Source: VRUE01 sp963715625
GTDB taxonomy: Bacteria; Actinomycetota; Thermoleophilia; Solirubrobacterales; 70-9
DNA length: 64,000 bases
Assembly: GCA_963715625.1 (NCBI GenBank)
Contig: OY970260.1
Span: 2,046,001-2,110,000, forward strand
Direction of reading: 5' to 3'
The notes under the pieces are model-generated. The model was not told the origin of the DNA. It saw only the letters and a program-made list of their open reading frames with translations, and made no database searches. The position numbers and the translations under genes were made by a program. This document shows positions 26,374 through 34,173 of this stretch, one piece after another. Within the stretch, counting starts at the first letter, position 1. Every line of letters begins with the position of its first letter.

Positions 26374-27284
26374 GCCTGAACCGCAGGATCGGGGGCCTGG
26401 CTGGGCAACAGCACGGCGTCGTCTCACGCCGACAACTTCGCGCACTTGGGATAGGGGACAGCACGATCACCTTGCGGATCGCGTCCGGATACCTACGGCC
26501 GCTCTTCCGCGAAACCTTTGCGGTGGGGCATGAGGCAATTACGAGGCAGGGACGACTGCTGGCTGCGGTGCTCGCCTGCGAGGAGGGGACGGTGCTCTCG
26601 CACGGCAGCGCGGCGGAGCTGCTGGGGCTGTGGGACAAGCAACTCCCCGTCATGCACGTGATCCCGCCGGACTGGTCGGGGCGCAAGATCGGCGGCATTC
26701 GCTGGCACCGCGTGCGCCTGCCCCTTCCCGAGGAGATCGAGATCCGGGATGGAATCACCTGCACGACCATCTCCCGGACGATCGTCAACATGGCGGGGGA
26801 ATCGGGCTGGGGCCAGCTGAGGAGGCTCGTCGAGCAGGCGGCGGTCATGCGCCGGCTCGACGCCGGCGAGATCGATCTCGTGCTCTCGCGTGGCCGCAGG
26901 CGCGGGGCTCCACGGTTGCGGACGATCCTGGCTCCCTGGCGGGAGACGCGGGAGGAGCGCCCAGTCGTGCGAAGCCGCCTCGAGGCGCGTCTGCTCCCAC
27001 GCCTGATCGAGGAAGGACTGCCCGCTCCCCGCACCAACGTGAAGCTTTGCATCGACGGGCACCCCTTCGAGATCGACCTGCTCTGGGACGAGCATCGGCT
27101 CGCGATCGAGACCGATGGCGAAGAGACGCACGGCACCAGAGTCGCCTTTCAGCGCGATCGCAAACGCGACCAGATCCTTACCGCCGCCGGCTATCGGACC
27201 GCGCGCGTCACCTGGGCGCAGGTCCGGGACGAACCCAACGCCGTCGTCAACCGCATCGCCCGCATGCTGAAGGCGGCCCGATAG
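26349..27284 (+). CDS. AbiEi antitoxin-domain / DUF559 endonuclease-like protein
   Basis: 311 residues. The N-terminus (LNRRIGGLAGQQHGVVSRRQ then LRALGIGDSTITLRIASGYL) is the winged-helix AbiEi antitoxin domain. The C-terminal 100 residues form a DUF559 (Vsr-like) fold with a PD-(D/E)XK-type core: FEIDLLW, then LAIETDGEETHG, then the RDRKRDQILTAAGYRTARVT helix-strand. The first codons lie in a family A palindrome, and inverted copies flank the gene. Proteins of this build are plentiful in Thermoleophilia; a DNA-cutting role is expected from the fold but is not shown. Confidence 0.78.
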   Translation: MDGTKRTASLNRRIGGLAGQQHGVVSRRQLRALGIGDSTITLRIASGYLRPLFRETFAVGHEAITRQGRLLAAVLACEEGTVLSHGSAAELLGLWDKQLPVMHVIPPDWSGRKIGGIRWHRVRLPLPEEIEIRDGITCTTISRTIVNMAGESGWGQLRRLVEQAAVMRRLDAGEIDLVLSRGRRRGAPRLRTILAPWRETREERPVVRSRLEARLLPRLIEEGLPAPRTNVKLCIDGHPFEIDLLWDEHRLAIETDGEETHGTRVAFQRDRKRDQILTAAGYRTARVTWAQVRDEPNAVVNRIARMLKAAR

Positions 27285-27287
27285 CCG

Positions 27288-27334
27288 TTCCGGTGCGCTT
27301 TATGCCACCCATGCAGACATAAGGCGCACCGGAA
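27288..27334. repeat. Palindromic element, family A (right bracket of AbiEi-DUF559 gene)
   Basis: TTCCGGTGCGCTTTATG to GGCGCACCGGAA with centre CCACCCATGCAGA. It begins 3 bp after the stop codon and is inverted relative to the copy at 26327. Confidence 0.85.
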
Positions 27335-27426
27335 GCTCGTTGCGGGTGGCGGCGAGGATCTCCAGCACCGCGACCGGACAGCTGGCCAGCAGGCCGCTTC
27401 GCAGAGAACCCTCGATGGGGATGGGG

Positions 27427-27456
27427 TTGACATTGATGACCCGGTGTGTCCTAATT
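27427..27456 (+). promoter_or_regulatory. TTGACA promoter of the six-repeat InlB protein
   Basis: TTGACA (27427-27432) with an 18-bp spacer to CTAATT (27451-27456). The transcript would have a leader of about 115 nt before ATG 27576. Confidence 0.6.
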
Positions 27457-27575
27457 CACTGACCTAGGAATTCAGACACCCACATTTCTAGGTATTGGGA
27501 GAGACGGCAGTGCCTATTGGCCTGCGGGATAGCGCCGACAGGGATTCGGTCGGCGGGGGATTCAAGGAGGGGGAG

Positions 27576-30500
27576 ATGCACCGAGTGAGGCGGCAATGGG
27601 GACGTTGGATCATCCCTGCCCTGGCCGCGGCGGCGATGGTGCTTGCTCTCGCGCTCCCGGCACTCGCTGTCTCCGGGCACAAACTGACGATCGAAACGAA
27701 CGGGACCGGCACCGGGACCGTGCAGTGCGAAGTCGAAGGCGGCTCGCTCGAAGCCTGCGATGCCGAATATCCCGAAGGCACCGAACTGGTGGTCGTTCCC
27801 GAAGCTGGCGTCAACTCCGAATTCATCGAATTCTCCGGCGATTGCGGCCCGCTCGCCTGCTTCCTGGCGATGGATGAAGACCACACCGCGATCGCCACCT
27901 TCGACCTCGAACCGGGAGCGGTCGAATACTCGCTCACGATCGCCAAAGCGGGCACCGGCACCGGCACGGTGCAGTGCGAAGTCGAAGGCGGCCCGATCGG
28001 CTCCTGCGACGCCAAATACCCCGAAGGCACCGAACTGAGCGTGCTGGCCGAAGCCGACCCCGGCTCCAGCTTCGCCGGCTTCTCGGGCAACTGCACAGGC
28101 TCGAGCTGCGAACTTACGATGAACGCGGCCAAGTCGGTCACCGCGACCTTCAATCTCGAAGCGGCCCCCGAATTCGCCCTCTCGATCGCCAAAGCCGGCA
28201 CGGGCGCGGGCGCGGGCACGGTCCTCTGCGAAGCCCAGGAAGGCCCCGAAGCCTGCCCGGCCAAATACCTGGAAGGCACCGAGGTGACGTTGCTCCCCGA
28301 AGCAGGCGGCGGCTCAACATTCACCGGCTTCTCCGGGGACTGCACGGGCCCCACCTGCACCTTGACGATGGACGCGGCGAGGTCGGTCACGGCCACGTTC
28401 GACGCCGAAGCCAAACCCAGCTTCGCCCTCAAAGTCAAAAAAACGGGCACGGGGACCGGCAAAGTGACCAGCTCACCGGCCGGCATCGATTGCGGCGTTG
28501 ACTGCGAAGAGTCCTACGAAGAAGGCAAAGCCGTCACGCTCAGCCAGCTCGCCGACGCGGGCTCGGAATTCGTCAAATGGACCGGCGCCTGCACGGGCTC
28601 CGGCGCCTGCGAAGTGACGATGAGCGTGGCCAAGGAAGTCACCGCCGAATTCAAACTCAAAGCCAAACCCAGCTTCGCCCTCAAAGTCAAAAAAACGGGC
28701 ACGGGGACCGGCAAAGTGACCAGCTCACCGGCCGGCATCGATTGCGGCGTTGACTGCGAAGAGTCCTACGAAGAAGGCAAAGCCGTCACGCTCAGCCAGC
28801 TCGCCGACGCGGGCTCGGAATTCGTCAAATGGACCGGCGCCTGCACGGGCTCCGGCGCCTGCGAAGTGACGATGAGCGTGGCCAAGGAAGTCACCGCCGA
28901 ATTCAAACTCAAAGCCAAACCCAGCTTCGCCCTCAAAGTCAAAAAAACGGGCACGGGGACCGGCAAAGTGACCAGCTCACCGGCCGGCATCGATTGCGGC
29001 GTTGACTGCGAAGAGTCCTACGAAGAAGGCAAAGCCGTCACGCTCAGCCAGCTCGCCGACGCGGGCTCGGAATTCGTCAAATGGACCGGCGCCTGCACGG
29101 GCTCCGGCGCCTGCGAAGTGACGATGAGCGTGGCCAAGGAAGTCACCGCCGAATTCAAACTCAAAGCCAAACCCAGCTTCGCCCTCAAAGTCAAAAAAAC
29201 GGGCACGGGGACCGGCAAAGTGACCAGCTCACCGGCCGGCATCGATTGCGGCGTTGACTGCGAAGAGTCCTACGAAGAAGGCAAAGCCGTCACGCTCAGC
29301 CAGCTCGCCGACGCGGGCTCGGAATTCGTCAAATGGACCGGCGCCTGCACGGGCTCCGGCGCCTGCGAAGTGACGATGAGCGTGGCCAAGGAAGTCACCG
29401 CCGAATTCAAACTCAAAGCCAAACCCAGCTTCGCCCTCAAAGTCAAAAAAACGGGCACGGGGACCGGCAAAGTGACCAGCTCACCGGCCGGCATCGATTG
29501 CGGCGTTGACTGCGAAGAGTCCTACGAAGAAGGCAAAGCCGTCACGCTCAGCCAGCTCGCCGACGCGGGCTCGGAATTCGTCAAATGGACCGGCGCCTGC
29601 ACGGGCTCCGGCGCCTGCGAAGTGACGATGAGCGTGGCCAAGGAAGTCACCGCCGAATTCAAACTCAAAGCCAAACCCAGCTTCGCCCTCAAAGTCAAAA
29701 AAACGGGCACGGGGACCGGCAAAGTGACCAGCTCACCGGCCGGCATCGATTGCGGCGTTGACTGCGAAGAGTCCTACGAAGAAGGCAAAGCCGTCACGCT
29801 CAGCCAGCTCGCCGACGCGGGCTCGGAATTCGTCAAATGGACCGGCGCCTGCACGGGCTCCGGCGCCTGCGAAGTGACGATGAGCGTGGCCAAGGAAGTC
29901 ACCGCCGAATTCAAACTCAAAGCCAAACCCAGCTTCGCCCTCGCGATCGAAAAGATCGGGACCGGCACGGTGACGAGCTCCCCCGCGGGCATCGACTGCG
30001 GCTCCGATTGCGAAGAGGAATTCCCCGAAGACACCGAAGTCACGCTCACCGCCGTCGGCGACGAAGGCTCGGCTTTCGACCACTGGACGGGCAGTGGCTG
30101 CACCATAGGGTCCTGCGTGGTGACGATGAGCAGGGCCAGGACGATCAAAGCGGTCTTCGACGCCACCGGCCAGCGCACGCTCACGGTCTCAAAGGCGGGC
30201 ACGGGCGCGGGCACCGTGACCAGTGCCCCCAAAGGCATCGATTGCGGCACGACCTGCTCGGCGGGCTTCGACGTCGGCAAGAAGGTCAACGTCCTCGCCG
30301 TTGCCGCCGCGGACTCGACCTTCACCGGCTTCTCCGGGGCCTGCACCGGCACCGGGCCCTGCCAGGTGACGATGTCGGAGGCGCGCAGCCTCACGGCCAC
30401 CTTCGAGGCCAACCCGGGGCCCCAGCCCGGCGTCGGGCTGGTAGTGGTTGCCGGCACCGCCAGGGTCAAGAACGGCAAAGCCCTGTTGAGGGTGTTCTGC

Positions 30501-30752
30501 AATGGGCCTTCCCCCTGCAAAGGCGAACTGAAGATCGGGCTGAAGGTTCCCGGCAGCGCCAATGGGGGCCAGGCCAAGCGCATCGTGGTGATCGGCAAGG
30601 GCTTCTTCGACCTCCAGCCCGGCGCCTCGACGCGGCTGGCGATCCCGCTCAGCCGCCGGGCGCTGGCTGAGCTGGAGGATCGCAAGGCCCTGGGGGCAAG
30701 GGTGCGCGGGACCGGGATCCATCCCCACGCGCTGCGGCTGAAGAACGTCTGA
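27576..30752 (+). CDS. Secreted InlB B-repeat protein with six tandem repeats of the same sequence
   Basis: 1,058 residues. ATG 27576 with AAGGAGGGGGAG upstream; signal peptide near residues 8-32 (WIIPALAAAAMVLALALPAL). Three diverged repeats come first. Then come six 84-residue copies (SFALKVKKTGTGTGKV, IDCGVDCEESYEEGKAVTL, FVKWTGACTGSGACEVTM), two more diverged repeats, and a C-terminal domain (GTARVKNGKALLRVFCNG then CKGELKIGLKVPG). Each repeat has paired Cys. Likely an extended surface or matrix protein whose length can change by recombination. Function inferred from architecture only. Confidence 0.83.
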   Translation: MHRVRRQWGRWIIPALAAAAMVLALALPALAVSGHKLTIETNGTGTGTVQCEVEGGSLEACDAEYPEGTELVVVPEAGVNSEFIEFSGDCGPLACFLAMDEDHTAIATFDLEPGAVEYSLTIAKAGTGTGTVQCEVEGGPIGSCDAKYPEGTELSVLAEADPGSSFAGFSGNCTGSSCELTMNAAKSVTATFNLEAAPEFALSIAKAGTGAGAGTVLCEAQEGPEACPAKYLEGTEVTLLPEAGGGSTFTGFSGDCTGPTCTLTMDAARSVTATFDAEAKPSFALKVKKTGTGTGKVTSSPAGIDCGVDCEESYEEGKAVTLSQLADAGSEFVKWTGACTGSGACEVTMSVAKEVTAEFKLKAKPSFALKVKKTGTGTGKVTSSPAGIDCGVDCEESYEEGKAVTLSQLADAGSEFVKWTGACTGSGACEVTMSVAKEVTAEFKLKAKPSFALKVKKTGTGTGKVTSSPAGIDCGVDCEESYEEGKAVTLSQLADAGSEFVKWTGACTGSGACEVTMSVAKEVTAEFKLKAKPSFALKVKKTGTGTGKVTSSPAGIDCGVDCEESYEEGKAVTLSQLADAGSEFVKWTGACTGSGACEVTMSVAKEVTAEFKLKAKPSFALKVKKTGTGTGKVTSSPAGIDCGVDCEESYEEGKAVTLSQLADAGSEFVKWTGACTGSGACEVTMSVAKEVTAEFKLKAKPSFALKVKKTGTGTGKVTSSPAGIDCGVDCEESYEEGKAVTLSQLADAGSEFVKWTGACTGSGACEVTMSVAKEVTAEFKLKAKPSFALAIEKIGTGTVTSSPAGIDCGSDCEEEFPEDTEVTLTAVGDEGSAFDHWTGSGCTIGSCVVTMSRARTIKAVFDATGQRTLTVSKAGTGAGTVTSAPKGIDCGTTCSAGFDVGKKVNVLAVAAADSTFTGFSGACTGTGPCQVTMSEARSLTATFEANPGPQPGVGLVVVAGTARVKNGKALLRVFCNGPSPCKGELKIGLKVPGSANGGQAKRIVVIGKGFFDLQPGASTRLAIPLSRRALAELEDRKALGARVRGTGIHPHALRLKNV
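28410..29921 (+). repeat. Six head-to-tail 252-bp repeats with no visible differences
   Basis: Units begin at 28410, 28662, 28914, 29166, 29418 and 29670. I see no base difference between copies. A seventh unit starts at 29922 but diverges after about 20 bp. The period is a multiple of three, so copy-number change keeps the frame. Confidence 0.95.
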
Positions 30753-30925
30753 CGCGGCCCCAAGCCTGCTCTCGAGCGTCGCCGGCTGCCTGGCCGTTAA
30801 CCCATGCGTTCCAAATTGGGCGGCGCGATTGTCCAGCCTGGTACAGATGCGTCCATAGAGCCCCGCGGGGGTGTACAATCGCGTTTACCTAAACACCGCT
30901 GTCTGCCTCAGGAGAAGCCCAGAAA

Positions 30926-31663
30926 ATGCCCTCCGCCTCGTCGCCCGATAGCAGCACGTCGTTTGCCCGCACCAAGGATATAGGGGGCCTGCTAGAGCAG
31001 GAGCGGCTGCCGGCGGGCCGGGAGGCGCTGCTCGAGCCGCCCGTCGCCCACTCCCAGCGCGAACGCCTGCTCGTCGCGATGGCGAAGAGCGCCGCGGGCA
31101 AAGGCTACGGAGCCACCACGATCGCCGACATCTGCACCGCCGCCGGCGTCTCCCGTGCCACCTTCTACGAGCTCTTCAAGGACAAGGAGGACTGCTTCCA
31201 CGCCGCGATGGAGCTTTCCCTCGCCGACGCGATGGGCGTCATCGTCGCCGCCTACTCGCCGGACAAGCCCTGGGCGACGATGGTCCGCGATGCGACGGCC
31301 GGCTTCCTCGGGCTGCTGGCCAGCCGGCCCACCTTCGCCCGCATGGCCCTGATCGAGGCGCCGGCGTCGGGAGGGCGCTCGTTCCAGCTGTATGCGTCCG
31401 GCAAGCGGGTCCTGCAGACCCTGCTCGAACGCGGCAGGGACGACCCGGTCGAGGAAGAGGCGATTCCCTCCAGCGTCTCCCGTGCCGCTCTCTCCGCGGC
31501 CGAGTCGCTGATCGTCGGCCAGATCCTCTCCGGCAACACCGCAAGGCTGCCGGAGCTGCTGCCCGACATCGTCTATATCACCACGGTCCCGTATCTCGGC
31601 CAGGAGGAGGCGCTGCGCCAGGCCCGCGAGGCGGAGCGGCACGAGACCGTGGCGGATCGCTGA
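30926..31663 (+). CDS. TetR-family regulator 1
   Basis: 245 residues. A long N-terminal extension precedes the HTH at about residues 45-90 (SQRERLLVAMAKSAAGKGYG then TIADICTAAGVSRATFYELF). The C-terminal ligand-binding part includes LIEAPASGGRS and ends near a VPYLGQEEAL motif shared with the next genes. AGGAGA 10 nt upstream of the ATG; TACAAT at 30874-30879 is a -10 candidate, followed by a GTTTA-CC-TAAAC palindrome that could be an operator. First of three full TetR genes in a row. Confidence 0.85.
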   Translation: MPSASSPDSSTSFARTKDIGGLLEQERLPAGREALLEPPVAHSQRERLLVAMAKSAAGKGYGATTIADICTAAGVSRATFYELFKDKEDCFHAAMELSLADAMGVIVAAYSPDKPWATMVRDATAGFLGLLASRPTFARMALIEAPASGGRSFQLYASGKRVLQTLLERGRDDPVEEEAIPSSVSRAALSAAESLIVGQILSGNTARLPELLPDIVYITTVPYLGQEEALRQAREAERHETVADR

Positions 31664-31664
31664 G

Positions 31665-32339
31665 TTGGGGCGGCAGGCGGGGCGCCCGGGAAAACGCGAG
31701 CACTGGCGGCCGCCGCGGGGGCGCCACCGGCTGCCGGCCGAGGTGGTTGCCCGCTCCCAGCGGGAACGCCTGCTCGACGCGGTGCTCCACGTCGTGGGGG
31801 AGAAGGGCTACGGGTCGACGACCGTCGCCGACCTGACCAAGGAGGCCGGCATCTCGCGCACCACCTTCTACGAGATGTTCGAGGACAAGGAGGCCTGCTT
31901 CCTGGCCGCCTACGACAGCGCCGTCAACGTGCTCGTGCGACGGATATCCGCGGCCTTCGAAGCGCAGGAGGACTGGCCCGCGCGCGTGCGGGCGGGCCTG
32001 GAGACGCTGCTGGGGTCGCTCGCGGCCGAGCCCCAGCTCGCCCGCCTGGCGCTGGTCAACGTCGGCTCGGCCGGGCCGGCGGCGCAGCGGCGGTACCGGG
32101 CGGCGCTGCAGCGGATGACGCCGTTCTTCGACGAGGGGCGCGATTTCGCCCCGGGCGGGCGCAGGCTGCCCGCAAACGTCTCGCGCATGGCGATCGGAGC
32201 CGTGATCGGCCTCGTCTCCGACGAGATCGAGGCTGGGGGTGCCGATCGGCTGCCGGACCTCCTCCCCGAGATCCTCTTCGCCACCCTGGTTCCGTATCTC
32301 GGGCCGGTCGCCGCGGCGGAGGAGGTCGAGAAGGGATAA
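31665..32339 (+). CDS. TetR-family regulator 2
   Basis: 224 residues from TTG 31665, 1 nt after the previous stop, so probably co-transcribed. HTH: SQRERLLDAVLHVVGEKGYG then TVADLTKEAGISRTTFYEMF. The C-terminal domain carries ALVNVGSAGPAAQRR and ends with ATLVPYLGPVAAAEEVEKG. Clearly a paralogue of its neighbours. The ligand and target are unknown. Confidence 0.83.
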   Translation: MGRQAGRPGKREHWRPPRGRHRLPAEVVARSQRERLLDAVLHVVGEKGYGSTTVADLTKEAGISRTTFYEMFEDKEACFLAAYDSAVNVLVRRISAAFEAQEDWPARVRAGLETLLGSLAAEPQLARLALVNVGSAGPAAQRRYRAALQRMTPFFDEGRDFAPGGRRLPANVSRMAIGAVIGLVSDEIEAGGADRLPDLLPEILFATLVPYLGPVAAAEEVEKG

Positions 32340-32362
32340 ACCCACCCGTACATTTAAGCGCT

Positions 32363-33007
32363 ATGATGACTAGACAAACGAGTTTCCAGCTCTCGTCTTC
32401 TCAAATGGCAGATCAGCTCGAAAGCCGGCGCGACCGCATCCTCACCGCGATGATCCGCGTCGTCGGCCGCAAGGGCTACGACGCGACGGCGGTCGCCGAC
32501 GTGATCGAGGAGGCCGGCACCTCGCGGACGACCTTCTACAAGCACTTCGAGGACAAGCACGACTGCTTCCTCGCGGCCTACGACAAGATGGTCGAGCGCG
32601 TCTTCGCCACAGTCGTCGCCGAATGCGAAGGCGAGCAGCCCTGGCTCCCCCGGGTGCGCAAGGGCCTGGCCACGCTGGTCGAGATCTTCTCGCGGGAGCC
32701 CGAGCTGGCGCGGACCGCGCTGGTCGAGGTCGCGGCGGCAGGCGCCGAGGCCCGCCAGCGGCACTGGGATGCCGTCTCCCGCCTCACCGCCTATCTCGAC
32801 ACGGGCCGCAGGCTCGAGGGCGGCGAAGAGCTCCCGGAGCACATCTCGACGCTGGCGGTCGGCGCCGTCTCCGGCCTGATCTTCGACGAGCTCGTGGCGG
32901 GGCGCACCGAGCAGCTCCCAGAGCTCATGCCCGACCTGCTCTTCGCGATGCTGGTCCCATACATCGGGCCCACGGCGGCGGCTGAGGAAATGCGCCGCGC
33001 GGCCTAG
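32363..33007 (+). CDS. TetR-family regulator 3
   Basis: 214 residues. HTH: RRDRILTAMIRVVGRKGYDA then AVADVIEEAGTSRTTFYKHF. C-terminal part ends with MLVPYIGPTAAAEEMRRAA, like regulator 2. TACATT (32349-32354) ends 8 nt before the ATG, suggesting its own leaderless transcript. A second ATG directly follows the first. Confidence 0.85.
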   Translation: MMTRQTSFQLSSSQMADQLESRRDRILTAMIRVVGRKGYDATAVADVIEEAGTSRTTFYKHFEDKHDCFLAAYDKMVERVFATVVAECEGEQPWLPRVRKGLATLVEIFSREPELARTALVEVAAAGAEARQRHWDAVSRLTAYLDTGRRLEGGEELPEHISTLAVGAVSGLIFDELVAGRTEQLPELMPDLLFAMLVPYIGPTAAAEEMRRAA

Positions 33008-33094
33008 CGGGCCTCCTGTACAGACATCGATGTTTATAGTTCGCGGGGCAGTTCTTCCGCTCCGCGAGACGGCCCAGGCAGGCAGGCAGGCTAG

Positions 33095-33562
33095 GTGCCC
33101 GAGAGTTCCTCAAACGACGACTTCCCACGGGCCTTCGAGGCCGCCTTTGCGCGCCTTCAGGTGGTGGTGGAGGAGGCATACCTGTCCCAGGCCGAGTGGC
33201 CGGACCAAGTGGCCGCCGCGATTCGCGCCGGGTTCGAGTTCGCGGCCGCCGACCCGGATGCCGCCGACCTCCTGACCAACCGTGCGCTTGCCCACGGCAG
33301 CGACGGGATCGCCCGCTACCAGCGGTTTCTCGCCTTCGCTGCCGGCCTGCTCTTGCCGGGCCGCAAGTACAGTCCCGACGGCGAGCTGTTGCCCGAGATC
33401 GTCGAGCACTCCGTGGCAGGCGGAATCGTCATGCTCGTCGCCCAGCGGGTCGATCGGGGACGCGCCGGCGAGCTGCCGGAGCTGGTCCCCGATGCGGTCC
33501 AGTTCGCCCTGACGCCATATCTCGGCGTCGAGCGGGCTCGCCAAGTGGCCGCCGTGCAATAG
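33095..33562 (+). CDS. TetR C-terminal-domain protein lacking an HTH
   Basis: 155 residues. It begins where a TetR ligand-binding domain would begin (FEAAFARLQVVVEEAYLSQA) and ends with FALTPYLGVERARQVA, matching the ends of the three TetR genes upstream, but no DNA-binding helices are present. It may modulate the neighbouring regulators by dimerising with them; this is inference. TATAGT near 33,034 is a promoter candidate. A truncated paralogue sits at 1093-1233. Confidence 0.65.
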   Translation: MPESSSNDDFPRAFEAAFARLQVVVEEAYLSQAEWPDQVAAAIRAGFEFAAADPDAADLLTNRALAHGSDGIARYQRFLAFAAGLLLPGRKYSPDGELLPEIVEHSVAGGIVMLVAQRVDRGRAGELPELVPDAVQFALTPYLGVERARQVAAVQ

Positions 33563-33662
33563 CGGATCGCGCCGGCCCGGCGTTCGAGAGACGGCACGTT
33601 CTCGTCTTGTTCGGTGCGCCTCCGGGCCGGAGCATCGGCCTCCAACTACGAAGGAGGCTTCG

Positions 33663-33911
33663 ATGCTTTACGCGCTGATGGGGTACGTGCACGCCGCGAT
33701 CGAGGGGCGGGCCCGGGCGATCCGCTCGCTGGCCGCCGGCGAGCGGGGGCAGGGGACGGTCGAGTACGTCGGGCTGATCCTGCTCGTCTCGCTGCTGATG
33801 GTGGGGATGGTCGCAGCGATGAAGGGCTTCAACGGGAAGCAGGGGACCGAGCTCGCCGACGTGATCGTCAACAAGATCAAGGAGGCGGTCGACAAGGTGG
33901 CCTTCAAATGA
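33663..33911 (+). CDS. Flp/TadA-system-type pilin
   Basis: 82 residues. AGERGQGTVEYVGLILLVSL has the class-III prepilin pattern: a short basic leader ending in Gly, then G-Q-G-T-V-E-Y and a hydrophobic helix with the conserved Glu. GAAGGAGG lies 5 nt upstream of the ATG. The 28-residue leader is long for a Flp pilin. No tad assembly genes are in the window, so they must be elsewhere. Confidence 0.75.
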   Translation: MLYALMGYVHAAIEGRARAIRSLAAGERGQGTVEYVGLILLVSLLMVGMVAAMKGFNGKQGTELADVIVNKIKEAVDKVAFK

Positions 33912-33916
33912 GTTTC

Positions 33917-33946
33917 TTGACTATTCAAGTCTAGTGAGCTTATGCT
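33917..33946 (+). promoter_or_regulatory. Promoter and leader of the 267-bp-repeat InlB protein
   Basis: TTGACT (33917-33922), 18-bp spacer, TATGCT (33941-33946). The leader (to 34173) contains a GC hairpin near 34,001-34,030 (GGAAGGG..CGCGG with complement). Confidence 0.55.
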
Positions 33947-34173
33947 GCCGGCAGGCTCCGGCGAGTCGCATCGATTTGACGCCAGGGCCACCCCAGTGGG
34001 GAGGAAGGGTCGCGGAACGCCGCGGCCCTTCCGCCTGCAGGGACGATTTCCCCGGGAATTGCACGCTTTTTGGCACGGGACTGGCCGAATATACGCCTCG
34101 CAGTTTTGCCGCAACTTCCTTGGTTAGACTCCTGTTTTATGGATATGGCCAGACCCCAAACCCGGAGGCATCC

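Noticed and set aside
28410..29921. Regular repeats resembling a CRISPR array
   Set aside because: Units are 252 bp, lie inside one reading frame and have no unique spacers.
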